Shown: positions 1 through 12,468, numbered from the stretch's first letter. The stretch is 64,000 nucleotides of DNA from Embiotoca jacksoni (GCA_022577435.1 JAKOON010000002.1:558001-622000); one strand, 5' to 3'. Numbers and translations: made by a program. The notes: generated by a model from the letters alone, not told the origin.

Positions 1-782
1 AATTTAGGTTTAACTAAAGAGATCAGTAGTTTTAATGTTTCAGACTTGAAATATTTAAATACACCAATTTTGAAAAGGGCTGTATCCTTTTAGTTGAACT
101 GCACACAACTCAATAACACAAGGAGCGTTGAGACATAGATAGTATTGGGCAGTGTTTCTTTTTGAAAGGATCAAACAAAAAACGCTGACAATGCAATATC
201 ACCCGTACACTGTATTGTGAACCAATTGTGTTGTAACTACTTACATACTTCTATCTTTAACAAATAAACTTCCTTGAGCAGTGAACTAAAGAATACCCAA
301 CCCTCATGTCTTCAATGAACCTGGGTACCTCTCTTGTTATGTATCACTTTTACCTGCAGTATGTTTTTGTCTGTTTTAATAGAAACAGAGATTCAGTTTA
401 AAGATCTCTGACAATTTCCAAGAACTGTGTGTCATGCTGGCTGAAAGTGAACTGAAGCAGGCTTAAGCACCCTCATTTTTCAGAGTCCTGCTGGCAGATC
501 TGAATGTATTACTCACTAACAGACATGTTATAGCTTAGAGGAAGTTGTAATGCCAGAAATAGCTTTCGTGCCACATTTTAGGCCTCTCTCTCCCTCTCTC
601 TAAGCTCTCTAAACAGCAGATGAAAAATGCATACTGTATGATGCAAAAGTTTCAAATTTCAATACATAGGGAGACACCTGGGAAGTGAAACTTACATTAA
701 ATTAAATCACAAGATAAACAGTTATAACCACAGGTAACACTCTGTTTGTTTCAGTATTTTTACTTGTTTTGTACCTCCTCAG
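1..782. other. non-coding stretch, probably SRPK intron
   Basis: I see no exon, RNA gene or clear repeat here. The next exon opens at 783 in mid-codon behind a pyrimidine-rich acceptor, so this stretch should be intron of the SRPK gene. The upstream coding exon, which should end just before the GGYHPV motif, was not found here and is probably outside the window. A short CT-rich run lies near 585-610. Confidence 0.5.
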
Positions 783-3700
783 GTGGGTACCACCCTGTCC
801 AGATAGGAGACACCTTCAACAGAAGATACCAGGTGGTTTCTAAACTCGGCTGGGGCTATTTCGCCACTGTGTGGCTCTGTAAGGACCTCAGGTAGGTTTC
901 ATTAGGGGACCCCACACAAATGATCGTGGGCTCGGAGGGTTTAGTGTTTGCTGATGTTGAGGAGGTCTGACAGGATTCTGTACAAGAAAAAGTGCCTTGT
1001 TTTCTTTCAGCACTGCATCTCCTTCACGCTGCATGTTATATCATAAATCTGGTCAAATGTTGATAAAAGGTGGACACAAGGTGGTCACAAGCACCAGATG
1101 TCAAGTACGCAATGAAACTTCCTGTTTAGACAGGAAATTAAAAAGGTACAGTCTGAGCACTTTCTTTGAATATGTATTCTCCTGGTCCATCTAATTGTTT
1201 ATGTACAGTCCTTTCAAATACAGAGTTTTTTTTATGGCACCACGGTAGCGATAGCCATAGCCCAAGGCATTATGTTTGTGGGTTGTCCATCTGTCCATCC
1301 ATCTGTCCTTCCATCCTGGACTGTGCGTCCATTCATGCCATTCTTGTGAACACAATATCTCAATAATTCCTTTATGGAATTTGTATCAATTGGGCACAAA
1401 TATTCACTTTGTCCCAAGGATGGACTTATTCAATTTAGGGCTTCAAAGGTCAAGTTCACTGTCTCCTCACATCTGTCCTATTCTAATGGACTTGTTTTTC
1501 TGAGGATTTGGCACAAAACTTTGCTTTTGATTAGATGTTGATCTTTTTTTGATGGACAGTAGAACTTCAGTAGCACTTAAAATGACACTTACTGATAGCA
1601 CTTTGTAGTTTGGCTTTCTTGAAGAAATTGTATTTCCTTGATTCCTGTTGTTCTGGGTTTTGTACCCTCATGGATGAAATGCACTTATTGTAAGTCGCTT
1701 TGGATAAAAGCATCAGCTAAATGAAATGTAATGTAATGTAATGGTTGAAGGTCAAAGGTTAAGGTCATTGTGATCTCATGCCATTCTTTGAACATAATAT
1801 ATTTAAAATAAGTTCAGAGGATTTCTTCACATTTAGCACAGATATTCACTCGGACTTAAGGATGACCTAATGTGTTTTTGGTGGTTAATGGCTGTGACCA
1901 CGCATCCATTCCATTTGTTCGTCCCATTCTCATGACAACGATATCTCAGGAATCCCTTGGGCTAAATTGGCACAAACGGTCACTTGGTCTAAATCATGAA
2001 ATGGGGCATAGTGTTTGTTTAGGCAGGCCACAAAGTCAAGCTCAGCTCTCTTGATAAGCTCAACAACTTTTCCCAAGGCCGGCCCACATCAGCTGACGCT
2101 CAGCTGATTCCCCGAGATGCATTCACTGGCAAATGTCAAACAGGGCACCTTATTTAAAGGCGCTTCAGCCTGCCTTCTCTTCCTGCTTCCTCTCCTAGCC
2201 GCTTTGCCACCCACCACCACCCCAGCTCCTCCTTAATACTGTGTCTGATTTAATCAATGCCATTTCTGTTGTCATTGATGCCTGTTCTGTTCTACTGGGT
2301 TCTTGCTGCTGCTCTCTCTGCCTTAGTCTTCCATGTAGGCACATGGAAGAACGGGGAGGTGTGCTCTCCCCATCTCAGGCTTTCCATGTAAGCATGTGGA
2401 AGGGCAGGGAGCTCCCAGAACAGAGCAATACCGCCAAATATAAATTACTGCTGATGCAGCAAAAGCTTTCTTTCACAAAAGTGGTCCTGACAGAACTGAT
2501 TATATTTTGGTGTTCAATGGTCAAGATCACTGTTATCTTTTATTATTTCTTTCCTATTCTTGTCAATGTGATGCCATAACACAGTAACAGAAGGGGAGAT
2601 TGTGACCATATTTCTGAATTGATGACACTAATGTTGTGTGCTGATTGTGTAGATTGTCCATGCTGTCAGGTTCAAGATGTGTGAATTATCCGGAACAAAA
2701 ATGGATATTCCCTTCAACTTGACTGGTTAGCGAAGACAATACAATTGTAAGGATGTAATTAACTTTTATTTGTTTAGCACAACCTGCGATTTTGTTTTTT
2801 ATTATCATAAAATAATAAGAAAACGGTAACATCGTACATATTTAAATGACATTAGAACACAGACTTTGTGAATTCAGCAGTGTGCGGTATGCCAGCAGTC
2901 ATGATCTAGTGTCTGTTGGCAGGCTCGATCGGCACGTTGCGGTGAAGGTGCTGAAGAGTGGAGCTGGCTTCACCCAGGCAGGACAGGATGAACTGGCTCT
3001 CTTACGATGTGTTGGTGACCCGTTGCTTGATTTTCTCCTCTCTAACCTTTCTTTCTCTTTCTGTCAAAAGTCAGTTCTTTTGATTTTCTCTGTAGCTTTG
3101 GATTTTTTTTCTCTGTCATGTCTAACGAACACCTCTCTTATAATCCCTTCTCAGCCCCATTGCCTTACATGTCTTTCTGTACACACCAAGACTAAAATAC
3201 TAACGGCCTCTGTCTCTTTTACTCTGCCCGTCCTTTTTATTGTCTGTCTTGTCCCCCTTCTTACTCTCACCGTTTCCCTTCCTCTCCTCTCTTTCATCAG
3301 GCCAGTGGTCCTGTGGGCCGTCAACCCTCCAGCAAAAGGATTGTTCAGCTGCTAGATGAGTTCAAGATAGCCGGTGTTAACGGGATCCGTATCCTTTTTT
3401 AGAGTCTCATAATTTATTGGCCATGCATTCTAAACTTGACACTAAGGACCGAGGAGTTATCATCTGTGGAGGTTTATCATTGTACGTCAAAGTAAAATAT
3501 GAATGTATCAGATGATAGGCAGATTGCATTGAATTGGATTACTTACTGCATACGGTGTTGCATGTCAGTTGTTTGGTTTGTAAAACTGATCTTAATACCT
3601 GGTGGTCAGACATGTGCCTGGTGCTGGAGCCGCTGGGACCGGACCTGAGAAACTTGCAGCTGTGTTTTGGGAATCCAGGCTTGTTGAAGCCTTGTGTCAA

Positions 3701-5397
3701 ACAAATACTTACTCAGGTAAAGCGCAGGAGATCAATTTAACGGACAACAATTAAGTAGACCTTAATGAACATATAGTTTAGCTGCAGGAAATAGAGATCA
3801 GCAAAGGTGTTGCTTCTTTTCAGGCAAACAAAAATCAGTTGTTCACAATTTACCAAAGACAATTTTCCTCAGTTTATATACAGTGGTCTTATTATTTGGC
3901 ATTCGGGGAAATATGCCTGTTCACTTTTTTTGCTGAAAATTGTAGGTAAGGAAAGCTACCATTGACATATTATGCAGATATACACCTGGAGTTATTTTGA
4001 ATTAGCCTAAGCTTAGCATAACAACTGGAAGCAGGGGGAAACAGCTAATGTGGCTCTACCAAACCTGTTCTTTTTACTTTTTTCTATGTTTTCAAATGAA
4101 ATATGTGTGTGTGTGTGGTAATTAATGAACTTTAGAGGTGTTAGTAATATATTTTTTTTCAGCTTCAGACAGAGCCAGGCGAGCTGTTTCCCTCTCTTTC
4201 CAGTATTTATGATAAGCTAAGCTAATTACCTTGTGGCTTAGCTTTATAGTTTTTTCTTCCAACTCTTTTTCGTCTTTTATTTTCATCTATCTCCTCCCAA
4301 GAAAAGTGGATTTCCCAAAACTCTTACATTAATAATTATCGCAAGTGGTTAAAACATTATGGGGTTTCTACACAAGAGGTAAACACTGGAGCCAAAAGTA
4401 GTTGATGCATACGAGGTTCGACAAACTCATTTTTATCGTATCTCTTAGAGCTGGCAGTTTTTCCTAAACACAGGTCAGGTGACTGTCAAGCATGAAGGGA
4501 AACATTATCAACCACTGTGTACTTTTGTGTAGGTTCTTCAGGGCCTGGACTACCTTCACACACACTGTAAAATCATCCACGCAGACATCAAGCCAGAGAA
4601 CATCCTGCTGTGTCTGGAGGAGCCGTCCCACAAAGCACCAGCAGGGGACAGCAGCTCCTCCTTCGTTCTGATTGGGAAGCAGGCCAAATCCACAGGTATT
4701 TGATTTACTACAGAGGCCAGAGTGTACTTAAGAGTGAATTGTCAAAGCTGGGCAGTTTATAACTGAACTGTAGGAGCGCACAGGGTTCTTGTGTGCTAAT
4801 GTCAGGCTTTTAATGTACAAAGTCTCTGCTCTGTGTATAACGAAAGCGTATGTTGTAAATGTCAGGTCAACACTTTTGTTGTATCGACATTATACTTACA
4901 AAAATTAAAAGATGTAAGAATTGTTTTTTCTTAATAACATGTAATCAAGCAAATTCATCATATCACAAATATCAGAGATGGACCGGCCAATGTTTGAATG
5001 TATTGTAAAACATAATTGAACAACATAGTTTAGTGACGACTATTTATTCTTGTTCTTTCAGAAAGGGAACAGGTAAACCCATACAGCTTAAAGGAAATTG
5101 CGGTGAAGATTGCTGATTTGGGCAGCTCTTGCTGGGTGGTGAGTACTTGCTCTATACTTAACATACTGCAATTATAAAGCTCAAAGTCTGACATTTTACA
5201 TTTGCCTTGTGCTGAAATTGTTACATTTCTATTCGTACCAGAAGGCTCCATCTTTAAAAGGTGATTGTTTTCTGGCGATAGAAGTTTGTCACAGCAACAT
5301 AAAAAGCAATGATACTGAATATGTCAATATTGTCTAAATAATTAGTCAACCAATTTAACAGTCAGAAATTCATATAATCTCCTTCAGTAGTAGGGTG

Positions 5398-5472
<75 letters not shown>

Positions 5473-6845
5473 TTTAATCAGATGTACCCAATAATGTGTA
5501 AGGAGGTACTGAGATCGGAATATGGTACCACCACCAAGCATTACTACCAGTAGTGATGGTATGCAGAAAAAAAAGCAGGAAAATCATTTTCTTCAAACAC
5601 CACCATTACAAAAGGGATGACCATTAAATTGTAGACAAGATACTTCCTAGCTAACACATATAATATTCAGTCTGCTGTGTTTCTCTTTCTGTCTTGGACC
5701 AGTACAAACATTTCTGTGAGGAGATCCAGACACGTCAGTATCGCGCTCTGGAGGTCTTGCTTGGATCTGAGTACGGTCCGTGTGCTGACATCTGGAGTGT
5801 CGCCTGCATGGTGAGAGACAAACAAAAACATTAGGTTGTTTACTCTTTGAAATATTCCAGCACAAGATTTAATATTTATATTACTGCATTGTATCAAACG
5901 TAAAGAGTCTTGTAAATCACTTTAAACATTTCTTTCAAGAATCAACATGACGGTATCTTTGGGAACGTTGGAATTTCAACTAACATTTTTTATAAAGTCT
6001 TGTGGCTTGCACCGAAGTTTGGCTGCATCGCACGAGCTTAAACTAAGATGGTTAAATGACATGTAGTAAAAGCCCTATGATTCACTTTGATTGAAAAATC
6101 TAAAGTGGACATCTGTGTGGCTGAAATTGGTCCTCTCTGTAGACTCTTAATTAGCCACATGTCTTACCCTTCAATGTTCTTCTGACTCCTCTCAGGCCTT
6201 TGAGTTGGTCACTGGAGACTCTCTGTTCGAGCCCAAAGCGGGCGAGTCTGTTTCCCTGGAGGAAGGTAGGTTTAATGCAGTGTGTTCACTCTGACAGAGG
6301 CGTGAAGAGCGCGGAAGCAGGATTAAATGACATTACACTGTGGCTGCATTGTATTTGCTGATGCTAATGCGAACTGTACATTTATTTGTGTCTCGTGTTA
6401 TTATGTGTATGGTCTCCATCCACCTCAGACCATATCGCCCAGATCATGGAGCTGCTTGGTAAAATCCCACCAGCTGTTGCCTTTTCGGGAAAATACTCTG
6501 CAGAGTACTTCAGCCGCAGAGGTTTGTCTGCAACTTCATTTACAATTAAATGAAGTCTCTTCATTTGCAGGATGATCGAACTTATTTCTAATAAATCATG
6601 TCATAGTTGCCACTAGTAAACGTGTGTGTGTTCTGTAAAACAATGTTTTTTATCCAGGTGACCTGCGTCACGTTGGCCCACTGAGGCTCTGGAGCCTTTA
6701 TGACGTTCTGGTGGAAAAATACCACTTCCTGTTGGAGGAGGCCTCTGGATTCTCAGACTTCCTTCTTCGCATGTTAGATTTTCAGCCGGAGAAGAGGGCC
6801 ACTGCCGCGCAGTGCCTCCGCCACCCTTGGTTGACCTCCTGTTAG
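783..6845 (+). CDS. SRSF protein kinase (SRPK family), 10 exons, 5' partial
   Basis: This gene encodes a CMGC-type serine/threonine kinase that phosphorylates RS domains of splicing factors in cytoplasm and nucleus. Exons are 783-891, 2923-3010, 3301-3388, 3610-3716, 4533-4695, 5062-5138, 5703-5810, 6196-6265, 6429-6521 and 6658-6845. Splice phases agree throughout and give about 363 residues. Visible motifs in order are GYHPVQIGDTF, the glycine loop LGWGYFATV, catalytic lysine VAVKVLK, helix-C glutamate QDELALL, catalytic loop IHADIKPENILL, metal-binding ADLGSSCW, P+1 loop TRQYRALEVLLG, DIWSVACMAFELVTG, and the C-lobe ending RHPWLTSC. The usual long spacer between the kinase halves is only about 40 residues. 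The exon 2 donor (GTTGGT) is weak but is the only one that keeps frame. The catalytic loop has Ala where SRPK1-3 usually have Thr. The N-terminus is outside the window. It is SRPK3-like by short spacer, but the paralogue is not certain. Confidence 0.93.
1180..2570. repeat. teleost interspersed repeats in SRPK intron
   Basis: The intron carries a phrase typical of a common fish repeat: text like 'aggtcaagttcactg' and 'tggcacaaa...cacttgg' occurs at about 1300-1480, about 1740-2050 and again at about 2500-2540. The stretch 2050-2470 looks like a further insertion between two parts of that repeat. Open frames here have no protein family match that I recognise. Confidence 0.5.
1556..1742 (+). repeat. 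short interspersed repeat ending (TAATG)n
   Basis: The core reads taagtcgctttggataaaag and is followed by an 'aaatgtaatgtaatg' tail. The same core occurs at 17226-17296. It sits inside the larger repeat, with matching sequence on both sides, so it is a nested insertion. I recognise the sequence as very common in teleosts but cannot name the family with certainty. Confidence 0.6.
4003..4228. repeat. inverted-repeat (MITE-like) element
   Basis: The arms at about 4003-4061 and 4168-4228 are imperfect reverse complements of each other. Key words are 'ctggaagcagggggaaacag' in the left arm and 'gctgtttccctctctttcc' in the right arm, followed by 'gctaagctaatt'. They enclose about 105 bases. The arms match a non-autonomous inverted-repeat family that I recognise from percomorph genomes. 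It lies in an SRPK intron. Confidence 0.6.
5394..5470. repeat. (GT)n microsatellite
   Basis: A run of more than 30 GT units with one early interruption (GTGTGCGTGT) lies in an SRPK intron. It should be length-polymorphic. Confidence 0.95.
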
Positions 6846-7329
6846 CCTCAGCCCAATCTGCAGTGCTCGCGGCCAGATGCTCTCAGCAGCTAGACCTCGC
6901 TGAGGTGTCTCTGAATATTTGTTCTAAGGGGATTTCTGTAAATGTTGTTCTTTCTCAGTAGCAGATAGCAAATAGGAAGAAATTCTCCATTGGAGCCCCG
7001 TTCAGCACTTTATGCTTCAATTTTTTCTTGCATAAGATTTTTTTTCTCATGAAGTTTGTCAGACCTTGGAATACTTTAAGAAGCAGCTCTTATGAAGAGG
7101 TAATTTTGACTTTCTGTTTCTACATTGATAGGCCTGACACTGCTAGCCAGTGTGAAGTTGTCATTTTAATGCAACTTTAGAATGCAGCTATTATTCAGTA
7201 AACTTGAATGTTATTTTGCATCAGAATGATACAAAATATATAAATGTGTTGATCTTTCACAGTGAATGTACTTTAACAATGTTTTTCCTTTAATTGATCT
7301 TTTGTACAGTAAAATGAACAGATTAAAAG

Positions 7330-7335
7330 AATAAA
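7330..7335 (+). terminator. AATAAA poly(A) signal of the SRPK gene
   Basis: A canonical AATAAA lies 485 bases after the SRPK stop codon, in AT-rich sequence with no further coding potential. It is the best candidate for the end of the kinase transcript. Confidence 0.55.
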
Positions 7336-7399
7336 GTCAGATTAGAAGCAGGGCAAATGTCGTTCCAGTTTATTTTATTTTTGTCATCCGATCAATCCT

Positions 7400-7720
7400 G
7401 AATTCAATCTGCAGCATGACAACAACCCCAAACAGCGAGAGTCATATGGAACTCGCGTTAGGAAGAAAAAAAATAGTCCTGCAAGAGATGAAGTGGCCCC
7501 CACTGACCCCTGACAGCAGCCCTCTGGGACCACATGAGGAAACACAAGATTGTGAAACAGAATAAATCCACAGAAGAACTATGGCAAAATGTCCAAGATG
7601 ATGAAGAAACATACAGTGAAACACAGCTGAGAAGTTAGCAGGCTTTTAACACTCAATGCTTGGAGAAGGATCTAGAAGATCTGAGTGCAAGGGCTATTAA
7701 AGCACTTTCTCTCAAATGAA
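7400..7720 (+). pseudogene. Tc1-like transposase, decayed C-terminal fragment
   Basis: Fragments of the DD34E catalytic domain can be read in shifting frames: the HDNNPK word near 7415, KWPPLTPDS near 7490, a DHMRKHK stretch near 7530 and STEELWQNVQD near 7570-7600. These correspond to the second catalytic Asp region and the SPDLNPIE region of Tc1 transposases. Several frameshifts are needed, the N-terminal half is absent, and I see no terminal repeats. It is a dead remnant just downstream of the SRPK poly(A) signal. Confidence 0.6.
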
Positions 7721-8582
7721 TTGGTAGATCAAAACTATTGATGACATTTGTACATCAAGTACCTAAAACCTGTGTTTAGTATTGTATAACATCCTTATAG
7801 GTCTTCAATTTGGATAAGGAAAAATTCCTGCTGATAAAAAAATTCATATGTTGACATTTTTAACACTTAACTTAAAAAGTACAAATGATTACAAAAATCC
7901 GGCTGCCAAGGAAAGCTTATCTTAACTATTTTGGAATTTGATTTAGTCCAGATGAAGAAGATGTTTTTTGTCTTGGTTAGTTTCATGATAGCATTTAATA
8001 CTCAGGAGCAAATTTTATTGTCTTCCTTTAAAAATGTCAGTAACTCTCTGGCACAATAAACAATCAGAGTACAGACTGTGGGTATCAGTAGCTCCTTTAA
8101 TAGAAATATGGTTCACTGCAGGGAAGTGTGTGTACATTATATGTTCTCAAACATAACTGCTTTGGAATTTGCTTAATCTTCATTTCAGATCAAGAAAACC
8201 ATATTCTGATTTAAAAAAAAACAAAAAACATGACCACCACAATATGAACTGAATGTAAAAAAACAGCAACATATCTTTAACTGTTTTATCAATCTACACC
8301 AGACTGTAGCTTTGAATTCTAAGAAAAACACTGTCAAGTGTAACAGACACAGAAATCTACAAAAATATAGCTACTTTACCTTTGGCCGAGGATGATACCC
8401 TGCTTTCATTTCCATTGTTTTAATTTATGACCATAAGCATCAGAAAGTGATTTGACTTGTCCTCATTAAAACCTACCACAGTAATATAATCAAGGTCATG
8501 CTTTGTATGATGACCACACACGATATTATATTGTACATTGTCCACATATTTAGAAAAGTTTCAAGGTAGCTCTCCCAGTATG

Positions 8583-9581
8583 TCATCCGATCCAGCTGTA
8601 GGCTCGGCACTCCACTTGTTGGTTTTCTTTATAAACGATTGTGTAACCGCACAATGTCCTGACTCGACGACACTTCTTGGGCCATGAGGTGGGTTTCGTT
8701 GGCCTGTAGGGGTGGAAAAGAGGAGTTTTCATGACAATCAGCCACAATGTACAACTGACCAAAAACACTGCCTTAAATATATCAATGAAGGGGACCTGAA
8801 GTGAATAATCTACTCACGCAAAGCAGTAGAAACCAAATTGATGACAGAAGCACTTGTCACAGCCGCTCCGGAACGAATCTCCTGGTTTGTAGTACTTCTC
8901 TTTGTATGAACAGATGCCTGTGGAAGAACCAAAGTGATAAATCTATCTTATCTGGATTCACATTTCCAAGCTTGTCTCTGCAGTTTAACTTACAGGTATG
9001 ATGACCCTGCTAGGTGAAAACATCCTTTTTCAGGACATCATTACTTTTGCAAAGGCTATAAATGTCTTTCCTTTTTGCCAGAACACAAAACCATGCTGCA
9101 AGGGGTCAGGCACATTAATGGCTGAATTAATGTGCCTGACCCTGGCTTCTCCCATTCCTGCAGGCTGTGGGTAGCTATTCTCAAGGGGTTTGTCAGTCAC
9201 CTTGAGAAAGGGATCAATAGGAGCATACAGATGTTCTGTGAAAATCCCCACGGGGCTGAATGCAAGGTCAGGGCGTAAAGGACAGGAAGTTAGCGGTCGG
9301 CCAGTCGGGGTTGGTGTAACAGCTAGAAACACCATATTTTACAAAGCAAGTATTGATCAATGTGGAAGGTAGCAACCCCGGGGCTGGGCAGAGTGTTCCA
9401 AATACATGTGTTTGAATACTAATTCTGAAGAGAAAAAGAAGCAGTACTTACCTTTTTTGTGATACACTGAGGCTTCTGAGCATCTGTTGCCGATCAGAAG
9501 GATGAAGGACAAGCAGAAAACAAACACGGGTAGATAGCCTCCGTGAACATTGTATATTGGCTGTCTCATTGTGAAAAACAC
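8583..9581 (-). CDS. beta-microseminoprotein-like secreted protein, 3 exons
   Basis: This is a small secreted cysteine-rich protein of 112-116 residues, read as exons 9452-9581, 8818-8917 and 8583-8703. GT-AG sites and phases (1 then 2) fit exactly. The first exon encodes a signal peptide (core VFVFCLSFILLIG) ending near NRCSEAS. The later exons give ICSYKEKYYKPGDSFR, then a SGCDKCFC cluster, PKKC, TLCGYTIVYKE and a final VECRAYSWIG. The spacing 'KPGDS...C..C.C' and 'C.Y.IV.K......C....WI' is typical of the MSMB/PSP94 family. About nine cysteines remain against ten in the family, and the usual CC pair is a single Cys (FYCF). Two start codons are possible (9581 or 9569). In mammals relatives are abundant in seminal fluid and other secretions; the role of this copy is unknown. 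Confidence 0.8.
9103..9142. repeat. perfect 17-bp hairpin
   Basis: GGGTCAGGCACATTAAT (9103-9119) is followed by six bases (GGCTGA) and then its exact reverse complement (9126-9142). It lies in the first intron of the microseminoprotein-like gene. Such a clean stem is unlikely by chance, but I recognise no RNA family. Confidence 0.8.
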
Positions 9582-9699
9582 TCTTCAAACCCCAATTTTG
9601 TCTATTTAATGACTTGGTGGTTCCACCAGCTTAAATATCATATGAATGTCCAGTAAAATCCAATAAAGTCCTTGTGAGGGCCCAGTGGACGCTGGCTAA

Positions 9700-9707
9700 T
9701 ATTTATA
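9700..9707 (-). promoter_or_regulatory. putative TATA box of the microseminoprotein-like gene
   Basis: On the minus strand TATAAATA lies about 120-130 bases upstream of the start codons of the secreted-protein gene. Position and sequence suit a core promoter, but no transcript evidence is available. Confidence 0.35.
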
Positions 9708-9899
9708 GTCTCACATCTCGACTGGCCAGAGAGAGAGAGAAAAAACTCCACATGTCTAATTCCCTGGTTTCTTCCCAGCGTCCAACTTTTGTTTCAGAAC
9801 AAGGTGTGTTTGGAGTCTGGCTGTGTACCCATGCGTCACTAAATATTACCTTTGGCCATCGCATGCTGCATTAAGACTACGTGGGTGTGCCGGCGCCCT

Positions 9900-12380
9900 G
9901 ACATGATGGTTGATTGGTTCTGGACTTTTTTTGTCTATCTTTTGTTGGCCTGTTTACCATCGACCCCCAATTTATCATTTAATGTCTTCCTCCTGCCACA
10001 CACAGATGCTGACTAAACCTCTTTATATGACTGCTGACACTGTTAAAAACTCTTTGTGCTGACATTGCCTCTTTTGTGAACGACCAACTGCTCAAAAAAT
10101 GCATTCAAAATCCTAAACAATGCATGAAAAACACGGCAAACTTCAAAATCAATTTTTTTCAAGGAAATATGAGGATTTTGTAGAAGCACAATGTGAGTGT
10201 AGGCCAACTGCATCTGATTTCAAGAACTTAAGATAGTATGATTGTTTGCACAGGACATATTCTGTTTTCAACTGTTTACATTTGCTGCTGTTCATATAGC
10301 ATGAAGTAAAGACTGTAGCATTTCCAGTAAAGTATGTCACATATTTTTAAGCTGTCAGACATCTGGAAAAATGCTTCTCATATTTGAGGGCGAGATCAGG
10401 AATGTCAGGTGTCATGTCAGACCTATGGAGAAAAAAATATATATCTATCTGTCTCAGTGTCACACACACAGGAATATTTTACAAGATGTGTGACCGACCA
10501 CAGGACAATTTGTGGTTAGTTCCTTCCTTCCTGACATCCTCAGGCCGGTAACCAGAGAGAGACACACTATGCTCTGACAAAAGAGAAAACAAATAGGACA
10601 TCAAGGAACTGGAAGGTACTTGCAGTGTCCGAGCGCTGCAGCATTTTTGAACCACCACCAGCTTCAGGGGGTCCCAAAGTGAACACATTGGTGAAATTTA
10701 TATTCTAAAACCTGGCTGATGGTGTGACTAGTATGGGAATTATGTTCGTATGACCAATTACTTTCCTTTCTTATTTTTCTGGCCAACCACAAGTTTTTAG
10801 CAGTCTTGTAGCTCATTAACTTTGTGACAGAATGGCTACTCTGTGTTTTCTTCCATGGAAGGTTGGTCAGAAGGAAAAATTGAGGGTAAATGTGTGACAT
10901 CACATATTCACTGCGACGCCACAAACTCCTAAAAAGTCTGAATGACTCATCCAAACAGTACTGTTGCTGAATATGACTATATATGTGACAACATATATCT
11001 ATCTTGACATTTTCACAGCATTTATATAGCACCTAGAACTGCTTTATGGTTTGTAAAAAACAAGAAGGAAATCTGAATTTATACAACATGGGACCTTTAA
11101 CCATTTGCCTAATCTTTCACACTCTTTTAGTTCATTTGTCACACCCATAATCTTTATTTAACCACAACCTTTCTGTTGCTGCAATGCACAAATATTACAT
11201 GAACAATTTAAGTATTGGATGTGTGCTCTTGACTGGCAATAGCCTCTAAGATGTGCTTTTGACCTCTTTGGCCCTGCACAGATTACTTTAATAAACAAAA
11301 GAGATGGATCTGTTTGTTCTTTATCGGCAGTAAATTAGCACCGATGACGCCAGCTTCATTTGGACTATCTTCTTCACTTCATGGTAGATAGTTTTGGATG
11401 ATTTCCATTGAAAAGCTTGTGGAAACAATGGTGAGCTGCTCTTCATCAGATGTCATAAAGTTAGATGTACATTTGCCAAAGCAGCAAGCTAGAGGTTATC
11501 CCTAAAGCCTCTGATATAGCATACATCTCTTCTTTGTGTGGCTTTGCTGTTGCTGTTTTTTTTGTTTGGCATGAAATTAATTATTATTATCCTCTTAAAA
11601 AAATATTGAATTAGTATTTCATTAGAGACGTTGAATGGGAGTATTTTGGAGCCAGAGTCTTTTTGGAGCCAGCCCCTGGCTTTTTTAAGGCATTTGGCTA
11701 TACTTTTTAGACCTGGATGCTACGTCCACTTTTATATACAGAGTCTATAGAGTATGTTTTTCCAGTCCTGCTTCTCCACCTGTTCACCAGATGTTCCCAG
11801 GATGTTTTTTATATTGTCACCTGACTCCCACATTCACCTGCCCTGCAGTAACCCCTGATATCCGGATCTTCCCCACCCACTCACACACCTATTTCCACTT
11901 TCCCTAATATCACAGCCTGCCATAGCATTCCCACATAGACAGTATATGAAAAAGCACAACTCTTTAACCTCCAAAAATGTTCCTTTGTTTATTTAGTATT
12001 TTTATTTAGCAATATGTGATTACTATAATTCATAATTTGAAAACAAAATAAAAATATTAATTAAACAAACCCATTATTTTTAAACCAAAAACTATATAGC
12101 CAACACAGGTGACCTGATTCAGACAATGGGCACAGCACACATTGAACTTGTGACTTGACTTTGCCTGTTTGCCAGAGCGCAATGTTTTGGTAATTTAGCA
12201 TTAGCAGGGTGTGGGTTGTTTTTTACTGTTAAACTCCTTGTGTAGAGTCTCAATAAAAATAATGGAAACGAGCACAACAGTGAATCTAACAAGGCTCACA
12301 CAGGTGATGTTAATAGGTCTCATGAAGTAGTAGTCACTAACCTAGAAGAGGCGTTTGCTGTATATATTTGCAGCCTTTCC
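9900..12380. other. intergenic stretch with repeat fragments
   Basis: No convincing exon was found. Positions 10400-11100 resemble, on the minus strand, a common fish repeat that opens 'aggtcccatgttgtataaa' and continues 'gtgctatataaatgctgtg'. Positions 11640-11760 contain 'ctacgtccacttttatatac', another widespread fish repeat phrase with a related copy near 44920. The open frames at 10479-10688 and 10664-11032 (minus) lie in repeat-like sequence. Confidence 0.45.
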
Positions 12381-12388
12381 CAAGACGG

Positions 12389-12395
12389 TATATAA
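12389..12395 (+). promoter_or_regulatory. putative TATA box (TATATAA)
   Basis: TATATAA lies 74 bases before the ATG at 12469. A transcript starting about 30 bases downstream would have a short 5' UTR of roughly 50 bases. The arrangement suits the first exon predicted at 12469-12655. Confidence 0.35.
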
Positions 12396-12468
12396 TGGCC
12401 ATTTCTTCAAAACAACCCCACGCTGCTGTTTAGGAATCATTGGAGAAGTTTCAACGAAAGCTGGTCGG

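Noticed and set aside
2846..3355. 169-residue frame read as one protein
   Set aside because: Only 2923-3010 and 3301 onward are SRPK exon sequence. The middle is pyrimidine-rich intron that happens to stay open.
10479..11032. two minus-strand frames of 69 and 122 residues
   Set aside because: They lie in sequence resembling a common fish repeat and encode nothing recognisable.
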